Source: Nanobdellota archaeon (GTDB taxonomy: Archaea; Nanobdellota; Nanobdellia; Pacearchaeales; GW2011-AR1). From it: a stretch of 35,239 nt of DNA. A program made the translations under genes and the position numbers. Shown piece after piece: positions 15,761 through 22,771 of the stretch. Each line of letters begins with the position of its first letter. Position 1 is the stretch's first letter. The DNA is taken from assembly GCA_022561055.1 (NCBI GenBank), contig JADFRY010000009.1, positions 1-35,239 on the forward strand. Reading direction: 5' to 3'. The notes under the pieces were generated by a model that saw only the letters and a program-made list of their open reading frames with translations, did no database searches and was not told the DNA's origin.

Positions 15761-15919
15761 ACCCACTAAACCCTAAATTATCGGTAATTGTTATCGGCGC
15801 TATTTGGTTAATAGAAGACGTTTGAAGAGATACTTTTTAATATGATAGTATCGCAGAGACGAGCAATTAATTGAGGCAATTTTGGTAAGATTTATATATT
15901 AACGGCCACTAAATCTGGT

Positions 15920-16777
15920 ATGAAAATAGAGGTGAATATCGGGAAGAAGTATTTTTTTGGGATTTTGGGTGCTTTGTTAGTTTTGGCTGGGATTATTTTC
16001 GTTAATGCTCAGGACCCTAATGTTTTTGGTCATATAGCTGGTGAAGTTGGTGCTGGGACGTTTACTGGAGGTACTAATGATGCCTGGATTTTTCCTGGGA
16101 CAGTGAGTATTGGAACATTAGGAGGAGCAGGGACTATAGGACCCTCTCTTGAGTTAAGAACTGGGAGCAATTACTTGTTGTCTCTTGAGACAGGAGTTCC
16201 TTTGAATATTATAAGGTTTTTTGCAGGTGGAGGAGAAACAACAGCCATTACAGCAAGTAAAGTGTCTGGCTTAGATAAATTTGCTATTAATATTGGAGGG
16301 TTGGGAAGGATGCCTGAAATTGCAATTTTTCGGGATAAGGTTAAGGTAAGTGGCGAATTGTGTATTAATAATATTTGTCGTTCAAACTGGCCTTCTGGAG
16401 GAGGCAGTAACGTGCGTGTAGCTAGTGGATTTTTAATTCTTAACCTACAAAATGGAATTGTCTCTACTCTTGATATTGGATTTCAGCCTGATGCTGTTCT
16501 GGTTAGAGCAGTCGACTTTAATACTGGTGGACCTGTTAGATGTGGTGCGGAAGACTCTGTTTCTAATGGGGGATTATTTTTAAGACCATCAAACTTAAAT
16601 GATTGGCAAAAATATAGATGGATGTATAAAGATGGGAGTGTCTGTCCTGTTACAGGATCTTCTTTATCTGTACAGGTTAAGTTTAATAGTGACAATACTC
16701 TTAGTTTTAGAAGAGATTATGCTCTTGGCAGTGGAACTGAGACAAGAGTTGAATATGTTGTTTATAAGAATGGATAG
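15920..16777 (+). CDS. Secreted/anchored surface protein (285 aa)
   Basis: An N-terminal signal/anchor segment (about 11-30, FFGILGALLVLAGIIFVNAQ) is followed by a beta-rich, Gly/Thr/Ser-rich ectodomain without catalytic motifs. A Cys pair in GELCINNICRSNWPSGGG forms a short junction between two beta-rich halves; similar junctions recur in surface proteins of small archaea. The C-terminal half (about 160-285) has two further Cys residues (RCGAED, SVCPVTG). It is probably structural or adhesive on the cell surface. TATA ATTTATATATT is about 25 bases before the ATG. The mobile element at 16799 begins 21 bases after its stop. Confidence 0.75.
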   Translation: MKIEVNIGKKYFFGILGALLVLAGIIFVNAQDPNVFGHIAGEVGAGTFTGGTNDAWIFPGTVSIGTLGGAGTIGPSLELRTGSNYLLSLETGVPLNIIRFFAGGGETTAITASKVSGLDKFAINIGGLGRMPEIAIFRDKVKVSGELCINNICRSNWPSGGGSNVRVASGFLILNLQNGIVSTLDIGFQPDAVLVRAVDFNTGGPVRCGAEDSVSNGGLFLRPSNLNDWQKYRWMYKDGSVCPVTGSSLSVQVKFNSDNTLSFRRDYALGSGTETRVEYVVYKNG

Positions 16778-16790
16778 TTTTATGTTTTTA

Positions 16791-16798
16791 GTTTAATC
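16791..16798 (+). repeat. Left target-site duplication GTTTAATC
   Basis: Eight bases directly abutting the left terminal inverted repeat, identical to 17828-17835. Confidence 0.65.
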
Positions 16799-17827
16799 GG
16801 CTTTGTTTATAAAGTCAATTTAAATTAGGACTTTTTAAACAGAAAGTTGCTCTGGCCCTCTTTTTTATTAAATTTTTATTTTTTCTTAAAATCATCTAAT
16901 AAAATAATCAAAGCCATAACTTCATTTAATTGGAATCTGGCTGTTTCTTCAAGAAAATCTTTCCTATCAAAAGTTTCCTTGTCTGAGTGACTTTTAATTT
17001 CACTTCTAATTGTATATATAAAATCTATTTTATTTTTTATTTTATCTGAATGATTTTTAAAAATACCTCTTTCAACATTAAAAAGTTTTCTAAATTGTGC
17101 ATATGCTTTAGGAGCATCAAGTATAGAATTGCCAACTTTTATTTTTAAATATTTTTCTAGAGCTAAATAAGCTTCTTCCATACTTTCTGGATAATCCTTT
17201 TTTGCGAAATTAATTAAAGAATTCGTAAAATGATTGTTTGCGTCTAAAAAATCTGAAGAGCTAATTATCTCATAAATTTTCTTTTTGTTTTCTTCTTCTT
17301 TTGGAGAGTTTATCCTATCAACAAAAATTTTATTTTTAATTACTTCCACTCTGAAAGGAATTGTTTTCAACGCTAACAAACTATTAAATTCCAATATAAA
17401 TCCATTAAGATGACCATAATTATTATTGAGATTTTCTTCACAAATTTCTTTGATTGTCTGAATAAATAGCTCCGTGGTACTTATAAAATCATTTAAATCA
17501 GAATTTAAAAAATAATTATGCAGTTGATTTATTTCTCCAAACAAACTAATTTTTCCTTCAGGCAGATGATAAGATAGCCTTTCCAAAAATAATGGAGTCG
17601 ATATTATTTGCCCTTGAAGAGGTACATTTTCATTAATAGAATAAAGAGTCATGAGTCTAATTACTTTAGATATATTGTCGGAGCTAAAAAAGTCCTTAGT
17701 TCTACCTTTGTGTATATGTCCCCTTTCTCCAAATAAGCCTCTGATAATTCTTTCCATCATATTCTAATAGGTTCCTCTAATTTAAATCTTGACTTTTTAA
17801 ACAGGGACTACTTTTTAAACAAAGCCA
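16799..17827. mobile_element. TIR-bounded element carrying a HEPN gene, no transposase
   Basis: The left end GGCTTTGTTTATAAAGT (16799-16815) and right end ACTTTTTAAACAAAGCC (17810-17826) are inverted repeats of 17 bp with one mismatch. They are bracketed by GTTTAATC on the left (16791-16798) and right (17828-17835), a 7-8 bp target-site duplication. Subterminal copies GACTTTTTAAACAG occur at 16829-16842 and 17791-17804. The only gene inside is the HEPN/Abi-like gene. Removing the element rejoins an ordinary intergenic sequence between 16777 and the promoter of 17875. This looks like a non-autonomous, MITE-like element with defence cargo. Confidence 0.75.
16876..17760 (-). CDS. HEPN-domain protein, abortive-infection-like (294 aa)
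   Basis: The C-terminal third is a HEPN helical bundle. Its first helix is PESMEEAYLALEKYLKIK and the catalytic helix contains R252-S-E-I-K-S-H258, fitting the R-x4-6-H motif of HEPN RNases and the Abi C-terminal family. The N-terminal 160 residues are mostly helical with a short beta region and may be the sensor. A cytoplasmic RNase activated by phage or stress is inferred. The gene is very rich in AAA/AAT/ATA codons compared with its neighbours. TATA GATTTAAATTA lies about 23 bases before the ATG. It is the sole cargo of the element at 16799-17827. Confidence 0.75.
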   Translation of the reverse strand: MMERIIRGLFGERGHIHKGRTKDFFSSDNISKVIRLMTLYSINENVPLQGQIISTPLFLERLSYHLPEGKISLFGEINQLHNYFLNSDLNDFISTTELFIQTIKEICEENLNNNYGHLNGFILEFNSLLALKTIPFRVEVIKNKIFVDRINSPKEEENKKKIYEIISSSDFLDANNHFTNSLINFAKKDYPESMEEAYLALEKYLKIKVGNSILDAPKAYAQFRKLFNVERGIFKNHSDKIKNKIDFIYTIRSEIKSHSDKETFDRKDFLEETARFQLNEVMALIILLDDFKKK

Positions 17828-17835
17828 GTTTAATC
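17828..17835 (+). repeat. Right target-site duplication GTTTAATC
   Basis: Identical to 16791-16798, separated from the right inverted repeat by a single A. The duplication is 7 or 8 bp depending on where the terminus is placed. Confidence 0.65.
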
Positions 17836-17874
17836 ATAAGTTTTAAAAGAGTGTTTTATTTCTAGTTTTTATAT

Positions 17875-18255
17875 ATGGTAATAGAGTATAAAAGAATAGA
17901 TCCTCAGCTTAAGCTTGATTTTCCTCAGGAGCAAAGAGAAATAGCGTTTAGTCATCCTATTTTTGATGCGAGGATTGCAGAGTATGGCGTCGATGTTAGA
18001 TCCGAGACTTATGTGAAAGATGTTCTTGAAGAGATGAGGGAAAGGCATGGAGATAATGATGTAGATGTAAAGAGAGCTATTTTAATATTGTCGGGGCGAA
18101 CGGAATTATATGTTGATGGAGGAGATACAGAGCACACATTATCTTTTGAACAAGAAATAATTCGTTCTGTTTTTAGGAATACCCTTGGAGAACATAGAAG
18201 GAATACTCTTAGAAAATATAGATCTAGGGAAATAAAATCTGGTTCGGGTAAATAA
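17875..18255 (+). CDS. Hypothetical protein (126 aa)
   Basis: Unrecognised soluble, charged protein. The centre (KDVLEEMRERHGDNDVDVKR, then ILILSGRTELYVDGG) is helix-strand-strand and the C-terminus is basic (HRRNTLRKYRSREIKSGSGK), compatible with nucleic-acid binding but not proof of it. The promoter AAGTTTTAAAAGAG (about 17837-17850) lies immediately outside the right end of the mobile element, so the insertion may affect its control. Its stop is 36 bases before fen1. Confidence 0.65.
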   Translation: MVIEYKRIDPQLKLDFPQEQREIAFSHPIFDARIAEYGVDVRSETYVKDVLEEMRERHGDNDVDVKRAILILSGRTELYVDGGDTEHTLSFEQEIIRSVFRNTLGEHRRNTLRKYRSREIKSGSGK

Positions 18256-18291
18256 CACAACTTTTATTACCTCATTCTGACTAGTATTTAC

Positions 18292-19299
18292 ATGGGATTG
18301 CAAATCGGCGACATTGTTATAAGAAAAGAAGTTTCGTTTTCTGATTTGAAAGGCGAGGTAATAGCTGTCGATGCTTTCAATGCAATTTATCAGTTTTTGA
18401 CTTCAATTAGACAGCCGGACGGGACTCCCTTGATGGATTCTAAAGACAGGATAACTTCACATTTTTCTGGTTTGTTTTATAGGAATATTGCTTTGCTTTC
18501 TGAGGGAATTAAGCTGGTTTATGTTTTTGATGGTGAGTATAATAAATTAAAGGCGAGGACGCATGAGAGGAGAGAGGAAGCTAAGGATTTGGCGAGGGAG
18601 AAATTTAGGACTGCTAAAGATGAAGAAGATATTGAGGCGATGGGCAAATATGCGAAGGGGTTTGCCAAGCTTGATGATAAAATGATTAAAGAGTCGAAGG
18701 AGTTGTTGGAAGCCATGGGGGTTGCTGTTGTGCAGGCTCCTGGCGAGGGAGAAATGCAATGTGCCGAGCTTGTGAAGTCAGGAGAAGCTTATGCTGTCGG
18801 AAGTCAAGACTATGATGCTTTAGTCGTTGGTGGCAAGATGTTAATACAGAATTTAACTCTCGCGAGAAAAAGAAAAACTGCTTCTGGATTCATATATATT
18901 GCTCCTGAATTGATAGAATATGAAAAGACTTTGAACCATTTAGACATTGACGGAGACCAATTTATTTGTTTGGCAATTTTAGTCGGGACAGATTTTAATG
19001 CTGGCGGCGTTAAAGGTATCGGGCCTAAGAAGGCTCTTGTTCTAGTTAGACAAAGAAAGTATCCTGTTGCTATTTTTAAGGAAGTTGAAGAAAGATTGGA
19101 TTTCAATTGGCAGGAAGTTTTCGAGATTTTTAAAAAGCCAAATGTTAAGAAAGTTAAAGTTAAGTTTCCCAAGTTGAATGAAGAAGAGATTAAGAGGATT
19201 CTGGTTAAAAAACACGATTTTTCTTTGGAAAGGGTTGAGAAGCAGCTTGGTAAGTTGAGGGAAGCGAAAAAACAGGCAGGACAACAGAAGTTGTTTTGA
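18292..19299 (+). CDS. fen1: Flap endonuclease 1 (335 aa)
   Basis: Structure-specific 5' flap nuclease for Okazaki fragment maturation and repair. The N region has AVDAFNAIYQF (first Asp) and YVFDGE. The I region has APGEGEMQCAEL (two Glu), SQDYDAL (two Asp) and GTDFNAGGVKGIGPKKA (Asp plus helix-hairpin-helix). All seven acidic residues are recognisable. The C-terminus QAGQQKLF is a short PIP-like motif. Promoter ACTTTTATTAC is about 25 bases before the ATG. Its last 40 bases, including the stop region, are duplicated at 20440-20479. Confidence 0.97.
   Translation: MGLQIGDIVIRKEVSFSDLKGEVIAVDAFNAIYQFLTSIRQPDGTPLMDSKDRITSHFSGLFYRNIALLSEGIKLVYVFDGEYNKLKARTHERREEAKDLAREKFRTAKDEEDIEAMGKYAKGFAKLDDKMIKESKELLEAMGVAVVQAPGEGEMQCAELVKSGEAYAVGSQDYDALVVGGKMLIQNLTLARKRKTASGFIYIAPELIEYEKTLNHLDIDGDQFICLAILVGTDFNAGGVKGIGPKKALVLVRQRKYPVAIFKEVEERLDFNWQEVFEIFKKPNVKKVKVKFPKLNEEEIKRILVKKHDFSLERVEKQLGKLREAKKQAGQQKLF
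19258..19297 (+). repeat. 40-bp direct repeat, copy 1 (fen1 3' end)
   Basis: This covers the final 13 codons of fen1 up to the first base of the stop codon. It is identical over 40 bases to 20440-20479. Confidence 0.9.
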
Positions 19300-19315
19300 T
19301 TGTGTGGAGGGTGCT

Positions 19316-19411
19316 AAGTCAGCTGTCTTAATTCTCTAAAGACATATGTCTTAAAATTGATAGAAATGTTTTTAAAGTCATTTGTCTTAAAAATGTTAAG
19401 TCATTTGTCTT
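19316..19411 (+). promoter_or_regulatory. Four operator-like sites AAGWCANNTGTCTT
   Basis: Sites begin at 19316 (AAGTCAGCTGTCTT), 19339 (AAGACATATGTCTT, a perfect palindrome), 19375 and 19398 (both AAGTCATTTGTCTT). Spacings are 23, 36 and 23 bases. The probable TATA CTTAAAAAT (19386-19394) begins inside site 3, and site 4 ends 3 bases before ATG 19415, so bound protein would block the promoter. Autoregulation by a product of the operon is likely. Confidence 0.8.
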
Positions 19412-19414
19412 AAA

Positions 19415-19831
19415 ATGGAACCTCAAGATAATAAAGAAATAGATGAAGTTGAAGATGAAATAGAAGGGGCTTTAAAAGATCCTAGAGGACTTGTTGTACA
19501 TCAGAAAAGATTAGCATTTTGTCTGTCTTCAGGCATTGTTAATATTCTGGAAGATTATCTGAAAAATAAAGGTGTATTAAAACAAGGGGTTAAGCTAAAC
19601 CACCAATGGTTTAAAAAGAAAAAAGAGAATGTTAAGAGCATTATTACTGAAAAAATAACTACCTCTTTAGATAGTTTGGTAAAATTGGATAGAATCCTAG
19701 ATGTTGCATATAATATAGAATCTAAAAGAAATGAGTTGGTTTATGGTAAAAAAGTTTCTGAAAAAGTGTTAAGAGACTTGATTAGTCAATATCTTGATCT
19801 TAAAAAGGAGGTTGAAGAAAATGGAAGTTGA
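19415..19831 (+). CDS. HEPN-like toxin of HEPN-MNT pair (138 aa)
   Basis: All-helical protein. The helix pattern and the motif R105-N106-E-L-V-Y110 (SKRNELVYGKK) resemble HEPN RNase toxins of HEPN-nucleotidyltransferase modules. The usual catalytic His of R-x4-6-H is Tyr at position 110, so activity may be altered or a different residue may act. The expected role is a tRNA- or mRNA-cleaving toxin. It overlaps the nucleotidyltransferase gene by 11 bases. The four upstream palindromic sites suggest tight repression. The call rests on motif plus partner gene. Confidence 0.65.
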   Translation: MEPQDNKEIDEVEDEIEGALKDPRGLVVHQKRLAFCLSSGIVNILEDYLKNKGVLKQGVKLNHQWFKKKKENVKSIITEKITTSLDSLVKLDRILDVAYNIESKRNELVYGKKVSEKVLRDLISQYLDLKKEVEENGS

Positions 19832-20423
19832 CCCGAAGGTATATGTAAGTTACTTTGTTTCATATTTATTAAATGAGTTAAATGATTTATCAAATATAAA
19901 GCAGATTATTCTATTTGGCTCTGTTGCCATAAGCGAAGCGAGAAAAGATAGTGATATTGATATTTTTGTAGATATAAATAAAAGAAATGAGAAATTAAAG
20001 AACAAGATAAAAAAAATAACAGAAGAATTTTACAAAAGCAGAGAGGCTTTATTATTTAAAACCAGAAAAATTGATAATAAAATTAATGTTATTATTGGTA
20101 AGCTTGATGAGTGGAAGGATTTGAGAAATAGCATTGAAAGTACAGGAATTGTTTTATACGGGCCATATATTTCTAGTAAAGTTAAAGGTAGGAAATACAC
20201 TGTTTTTTACTGGGACAAAATAGAGAAAAACAGAGGAGCTTTTTTGAATAAGGTTTATGGATTTAAGGTTAAAGATAAGAGATATAAGGGACTTATTGAA
20301 GAATTGAATGGTAAGAAACTAGGAAAGAGCAGTGTTATGATTCCTGTTGAACATAGAAACGAAATTATCAAGCTTTTAAAGAAATATAGAGTTAATTCTA
20401 AAATTCTTGAAGTTTATGCTTGA
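19821..20423 (+). CDS. MNT-type nucleotidyltransferase antitoxin (200 aa)
   Basis: Pol-beta superfamily minimal nucleotidyltransferase: strand IIILFGSV with G33-S34, then D45-I-D47 in KDSDIDIFVD. In known modules such enzymes AMPylate and silence the HEPN toxin. The strand KINVIIG, where a third acidic residue is often found, carries Asn. The protein is longer than most MNTs: residues about 125-200 form an extra basic/helical domain that could bind DNA (inference). ATG 19821 is preferred over the in-frame TTG 19794 because AAGGAGG (19804-19810) sits about 10 bases upstream. Confidence 0.82.
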   Translation: MEVDPKVYVSYFVSYLLNELNDLSNIKQIILFGSVAISEARKDSDIDIFVDINKRNEKLKNKIKKITEEFYKSREALLFKTRKIDNKINVIIGKLDEWKDLRNSIESTGIVLYGPYISSKVKGRKYTVFYWDKIEKNRGAFLNKVYGFKVKDKRYKGLIEELNGKKLGKSSVMIPVEHRNEIIKLLKKYRVNSKILEVYA

Positions 20424-20439
20424 TAATTAATAGAGGTTA

Positions 20440-20479
20440 AGGGAAGCGAAAAAACAGGCAGGACAACAGAAGTTGTTTT
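20440..20479 (+). repeat. 40-bp direct repeat, copy 2 (fen1 tail remnant)
   Basis: An exact copy of 19258-19297. The next bases make TAG in the fen1 frame, so it encodes the same REAKKQAGQQKLF tail plus a stop. The 1182-bp interval between the copies contains exactly the operator region and the HEPN-nucleotidyltransferase pair. Confidence 0.9.
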
Positions 20480-20526
20480 AGAGACGAATGAGCTATTTAG
20501 TGTAATTTTTTAGTGATTACAAAATC

Positions 20527-20540
20527 GAAAGGTTTAAATA
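20527..20540 (+). promoter_or_regulatory. BRE/TATA promoter
   Basis: CGAAAGGTTTAAATA lies about 25 bases before ATG 20563 and rules out the in-frame TTG 20548 as start. Confidence 0.65.
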
Positions 20541-20562
20541 TTGGTATTTGACATTATTGATC

Positions 20563-21210
20563 ATGGCAAAAAAGTCAACAAAGAAACCAGTTAGTAAAAA
20601 AACCTCTAAAAAAACAGCGAAGAAAGCAGTTGGGAGAGCTACAGCAACTATACAGCCTGTGTGGAATAGAACAAAAACATGGTTAGGGAATAATAAAAGA
20701 GTAGTAGGTATTACAGCAGGAGCAGTAATTGGTCTCGGTGCTCTTGGTTCTGGTGCTTATTGGATGTTAAGAAATCCGCAAGAAAATATCGTCTTTAATA
20801 GCGTCCTCAATGATGATAAAAATACTAGAGTCACATATACTGAAGGAATTTCTGGAGACCAAATAAGAATGGATGCTTTTAGGAGAGGCTATACTTGGGA
20901 AATGTATGACACTGAGGATGCGACAAGTATTGACTGGAAAAATAATACAACGCCTAGATTCGATGCAGATAGAATAGAAACGCTTATAATCAGACCTCCA
21001 AAAGGAAGAGGCATGCCGGACGGCAGATCTTATTGGGAATTCACTCCTGAAATGATTGGTAATGATACTATTGATGGGAGCAGAGCAGAGGGAGCGCTTG
21101 AGACAGCCAATAATTTTTATAGGAGCAGAAAAGCAGAAATTAGGGAAGAGAAACGTTCTGAATATATTAAAGCTATTGACGAAGCCGTAAATAGCCTTTC
21201 TGGTAATTAA
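20563..21210 (+). CDS. Lys-rich membrane-anchored protein (215 aa)
   Basis: Unrecognised. The N-terminal 27 residues are Lys/Ser/Thr-rich, like a histone H1 or ribosomal tail (KKSTKKPVSKKTSKKTAKKA). A membrane segment at about 48-68 (VGITAGAVIGLGALGSGAYW) follows, then a soluble domain of about 140 residues with an acidic helical end. A basic cytoplasmic tail that might touch nucleic acid at the membrane is a guess. The mRNA is leaderless. Confidence 0.7.
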   Translation: MAKKSTKKPVSKKTSKKTAKKAVGRATATIQPVWNRTKTWLGNNKRVVGITAGAVIGLGALGSGAYWMLRNPQENIVFNSVLNDDKNTRVTYTEGISGDQIRMDAFRRGYTWEMYDTEDATSIDWKNNTTPRFDADRIETLIIRPPKGRGMPDGRSYWEFTPEMIGNDTIDGSRAEGALETANNFYRSRKAEIREEKRSEYIKAIDEAVNSLSGN

Positions 21211-21230
21211 TTTTTTTTACTTTTTTCTGT

Positions 21231-21286
21231 CAAGATTGCCGATACAGAAAACCACATGCTTTAGCATGTGGATGAATGCAATCTTG
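21231..21286. repeat. Composite hairpin 1 (nested inverted repeats)
   Basis: Inner stem CCACATGC (21252-21259), loop TTTA, GCATGTGG (21264-21271). Outer stem CAAGATTGC (21231-21239) pairs with GCAATCTTG (21278-21286). All arms are perfect. Three bases separate it from composite hairpin 2. Confidence 0.85.
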
Positions 21287-21289
21287 AGC

Positions 21290-21348
21290 ATCCAAAAAAC
21301 TAACAAACCACACACTTTAGTGTGTGGTAAACTCAAAGTTTTTTTGAT
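21290..21348. repeat. Composite hairpin 2 (nested inverted repeats)
   Basis: Inner stem CCACACAC (21308-21315), loop TTTA, GTGTGTGG (21320-21327). Outer stem ATCCAAAAAACT (21290-21301) pairs with AGTTTTTTTGAT (21337-21348) with one mismatch. The architecture and loop equal those of hairpin 1 but the arms differ by compensated changes. This resembles the palindromic ends of IS200/IS605-type elements or a structured RNA. Confidence 0.85.
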
Positions 21349-21397
21349 GATAAATTTTTCAAGAAAGTTTTATAAATGATTCAATCTTAGTTATTTG

Positions 21398-22063
21398 ATG
21401 ATGAATAAGAAAGGCGGATTTACAGGAATTGCTAAGATAGTCCTCTGGGTTGGCGGAATTTATCTTCTTTTATCTGTTTTATCTTTCCTTATTTTAGGAT
21501 ATGGCTTAGCTGAATTTGTGGAAAAAGAGGTTGAGACTAAAATTTCTGATGCTGTAAGGAATACAGAAAGTTTTGGAGTTGTTTTTGCCTCTCAGTTTGC
21601 TTTCTTTGATTTTATCTTTGGACAAATTCCTAGTTATCTAATTAATTTCACAAATAATACTAGTGCTGCAATAATTATTATAGGCATATGGTTTCTATTA
21701 TTGTTAACGTTTGGGGATGTAATGTCTATTTTTGGTACATTTTCTAAGACAGCAAGTTGGGCTATTGCTATTGTATTGGTTATAGTAGCTGCTAATATAA
21801 AAATTATTACGTGGATTGCTGTAGTAGGGCTCGTGTTAGCTGCAGGTTTGGGTGCCGCCGCCGTTTTTGTTAATATAATTGGTATTTTTATTATTTTTAT
21901 TCTATTTAATTATGGGTCTGATGAGATTAGAGAATGGGTTATAGAAAGGAAGAGGAAGGAGATGGGAATTAGAGCAGCGATGGGAAGCGGTAAGGCGAAG
22001 GCAGGTTTACAGACTCTTGCAGAAATTGGTGAGACATCTTATAAGATAGGGAAGAGACCCTAA
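21398..22063 (+). CDS. Polytopic membrane protein A of a three-gene set (221 aa)
   Basis: Unrecognised family. About four or five membrane segments lie between residues 10 and 185, and the C-terminus is basic and helical (VIERKRKEMG). It shares the motif TFGDVMSIFGTFSKTASWAI with the next gene (TFGEIFSLYGTFSKEISWAL), so the two are paralogues. ATG 21398 is about 25 bases after TTTTATAAATG, and the preceding TTG is rejected. Function unknown. Confidence 0.75.
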   Translation: MMNKKGGFTGIAKIVLWVGGIYLLLSVLSFLILGYGLAEFVEKEVETKISDAVRNTESFGVVFASQFAFFDFIFGQIPSYLINFTNNTSAAIIIIGIWFLLLLTFGDVMSIFGTFSKTASWAIAIVLVIVAANIKIITWIAVVGLVLAAGLGAAAVFVNIIGIFIIFILFNYGSDEIREWVIERKRKEMGIRAAMGSGKAKAGLQTLAEIGETSYKIGKRP

Positions 22064-22095
22064 ACTTATTTAAACTATTTTCTATTTTGAGGTAT

Positions 22096-22770
22096 ATGAA
22101 TATAAAAATAGGTGTTTTGTTATTTTTGTTTATATTCGTATTTAGCTTTGTTTCTGCTCAGGCTCCTCCATTACCTTTTGAGGATGAACTTCCTCTTGCA
22201 AATGAAACAGAACAGATTAAGGAGTTTGTTGAAGAAAGAAAATGGGAATATTTGGGAAAACAATGGAAATCTTTTGCACTGAACAATACTGTTATTGCAC
22301 GCATTGATAATCGTCTTAGAGTAATTAATCCTGCTTTGTTTTTTATTTTTGGAGAAGACTATGATTTGTCTTTGCTTTTTTTGTTTGTAGTGATTTTATG
22401 GATAGCTTTTTTTGTGACTTTTGGAGAAATATTTAGTTTATATGGTACTTTTAGCAAAGAAATTAGCTGGGCTTTAGGTTTTATTTTTGCAGTTATTATC
22501 GGTCATCTCAGAGTTTATGAGGGTTTGTCATTAGTCATATTTAAAATAATATTTTTTAGAGAAGGGATTTGGGGATGGGTTGCTTTTGTAATCTTTTTTA
22601 TTCTTTATGTTGCTTTCCTGCTTTCTATAAAGAAAATGTTAATAGGAATTCGTAAGAAGATTAAAAAAAAGAGAGAAGAGAGAGCTAAGAAGCAGGCTGA
22701 GTTTGATAGAGAAGTTATCCATAAGACTGCAGAAGCAGTATTAGAAGGAACAGGAGCGAAAAAGAAATAA
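22096..22770 (+). CDS. Polytopic membrane protein B with signal peptide (224 aa)
   Basis: A cleavable signal peptide is likely (MNIKIGVLLFLFIFVFSFVS, cleavage after SAQ). An acidic extracytoplasmic segment of about 60 residues follows, then about four membrane segments and a Lys/Arg-rich cytoplasmic tail (KKIKKKREERAKKQ). It shares the TFG-x5-GTFSK-x2-SWA motif with its upstream neighbour. ATG 22096 follows TTATTTAAACT by about 25 bases. Confidence 0.75.
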   Translation: MNIKIGVLLFLFIFVFSFVSAQAPPLPFEDELPLANETEQIKEFVEERKWEYLGKQWKSFALNNTVIARIDNRLRVINPALFFIFGEDYDLSLLFLFVVILWIAFFVTFGEIFSLYGTFSKEISWALGFIFAVIIGHLRVYEGLSLVIFKIIFFREGIWGWVAFVIFFILYVAFLLSIKKMLIGIRKKIKKKREERAKKQAEFDREVIHKTAEAVLEGTGAKKK

Positions 22771-22771
22771 A

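Noticed and set aside
19316-19411. Possible mini CRISPR array
   Set aside because: The repeats are only 14 bp, spacers are 9 and 22 bases and no cas genes are present; an operator array explains them better.
21238-21245. GCCGATAC, similar to the -10 element of sigma-28 promoters (GCCGATAA)
   Set aside because: No TAAA lies 15 bases upstream (the position reads ACTT), and the bases belong to the outer stem of composite hairpin 1.
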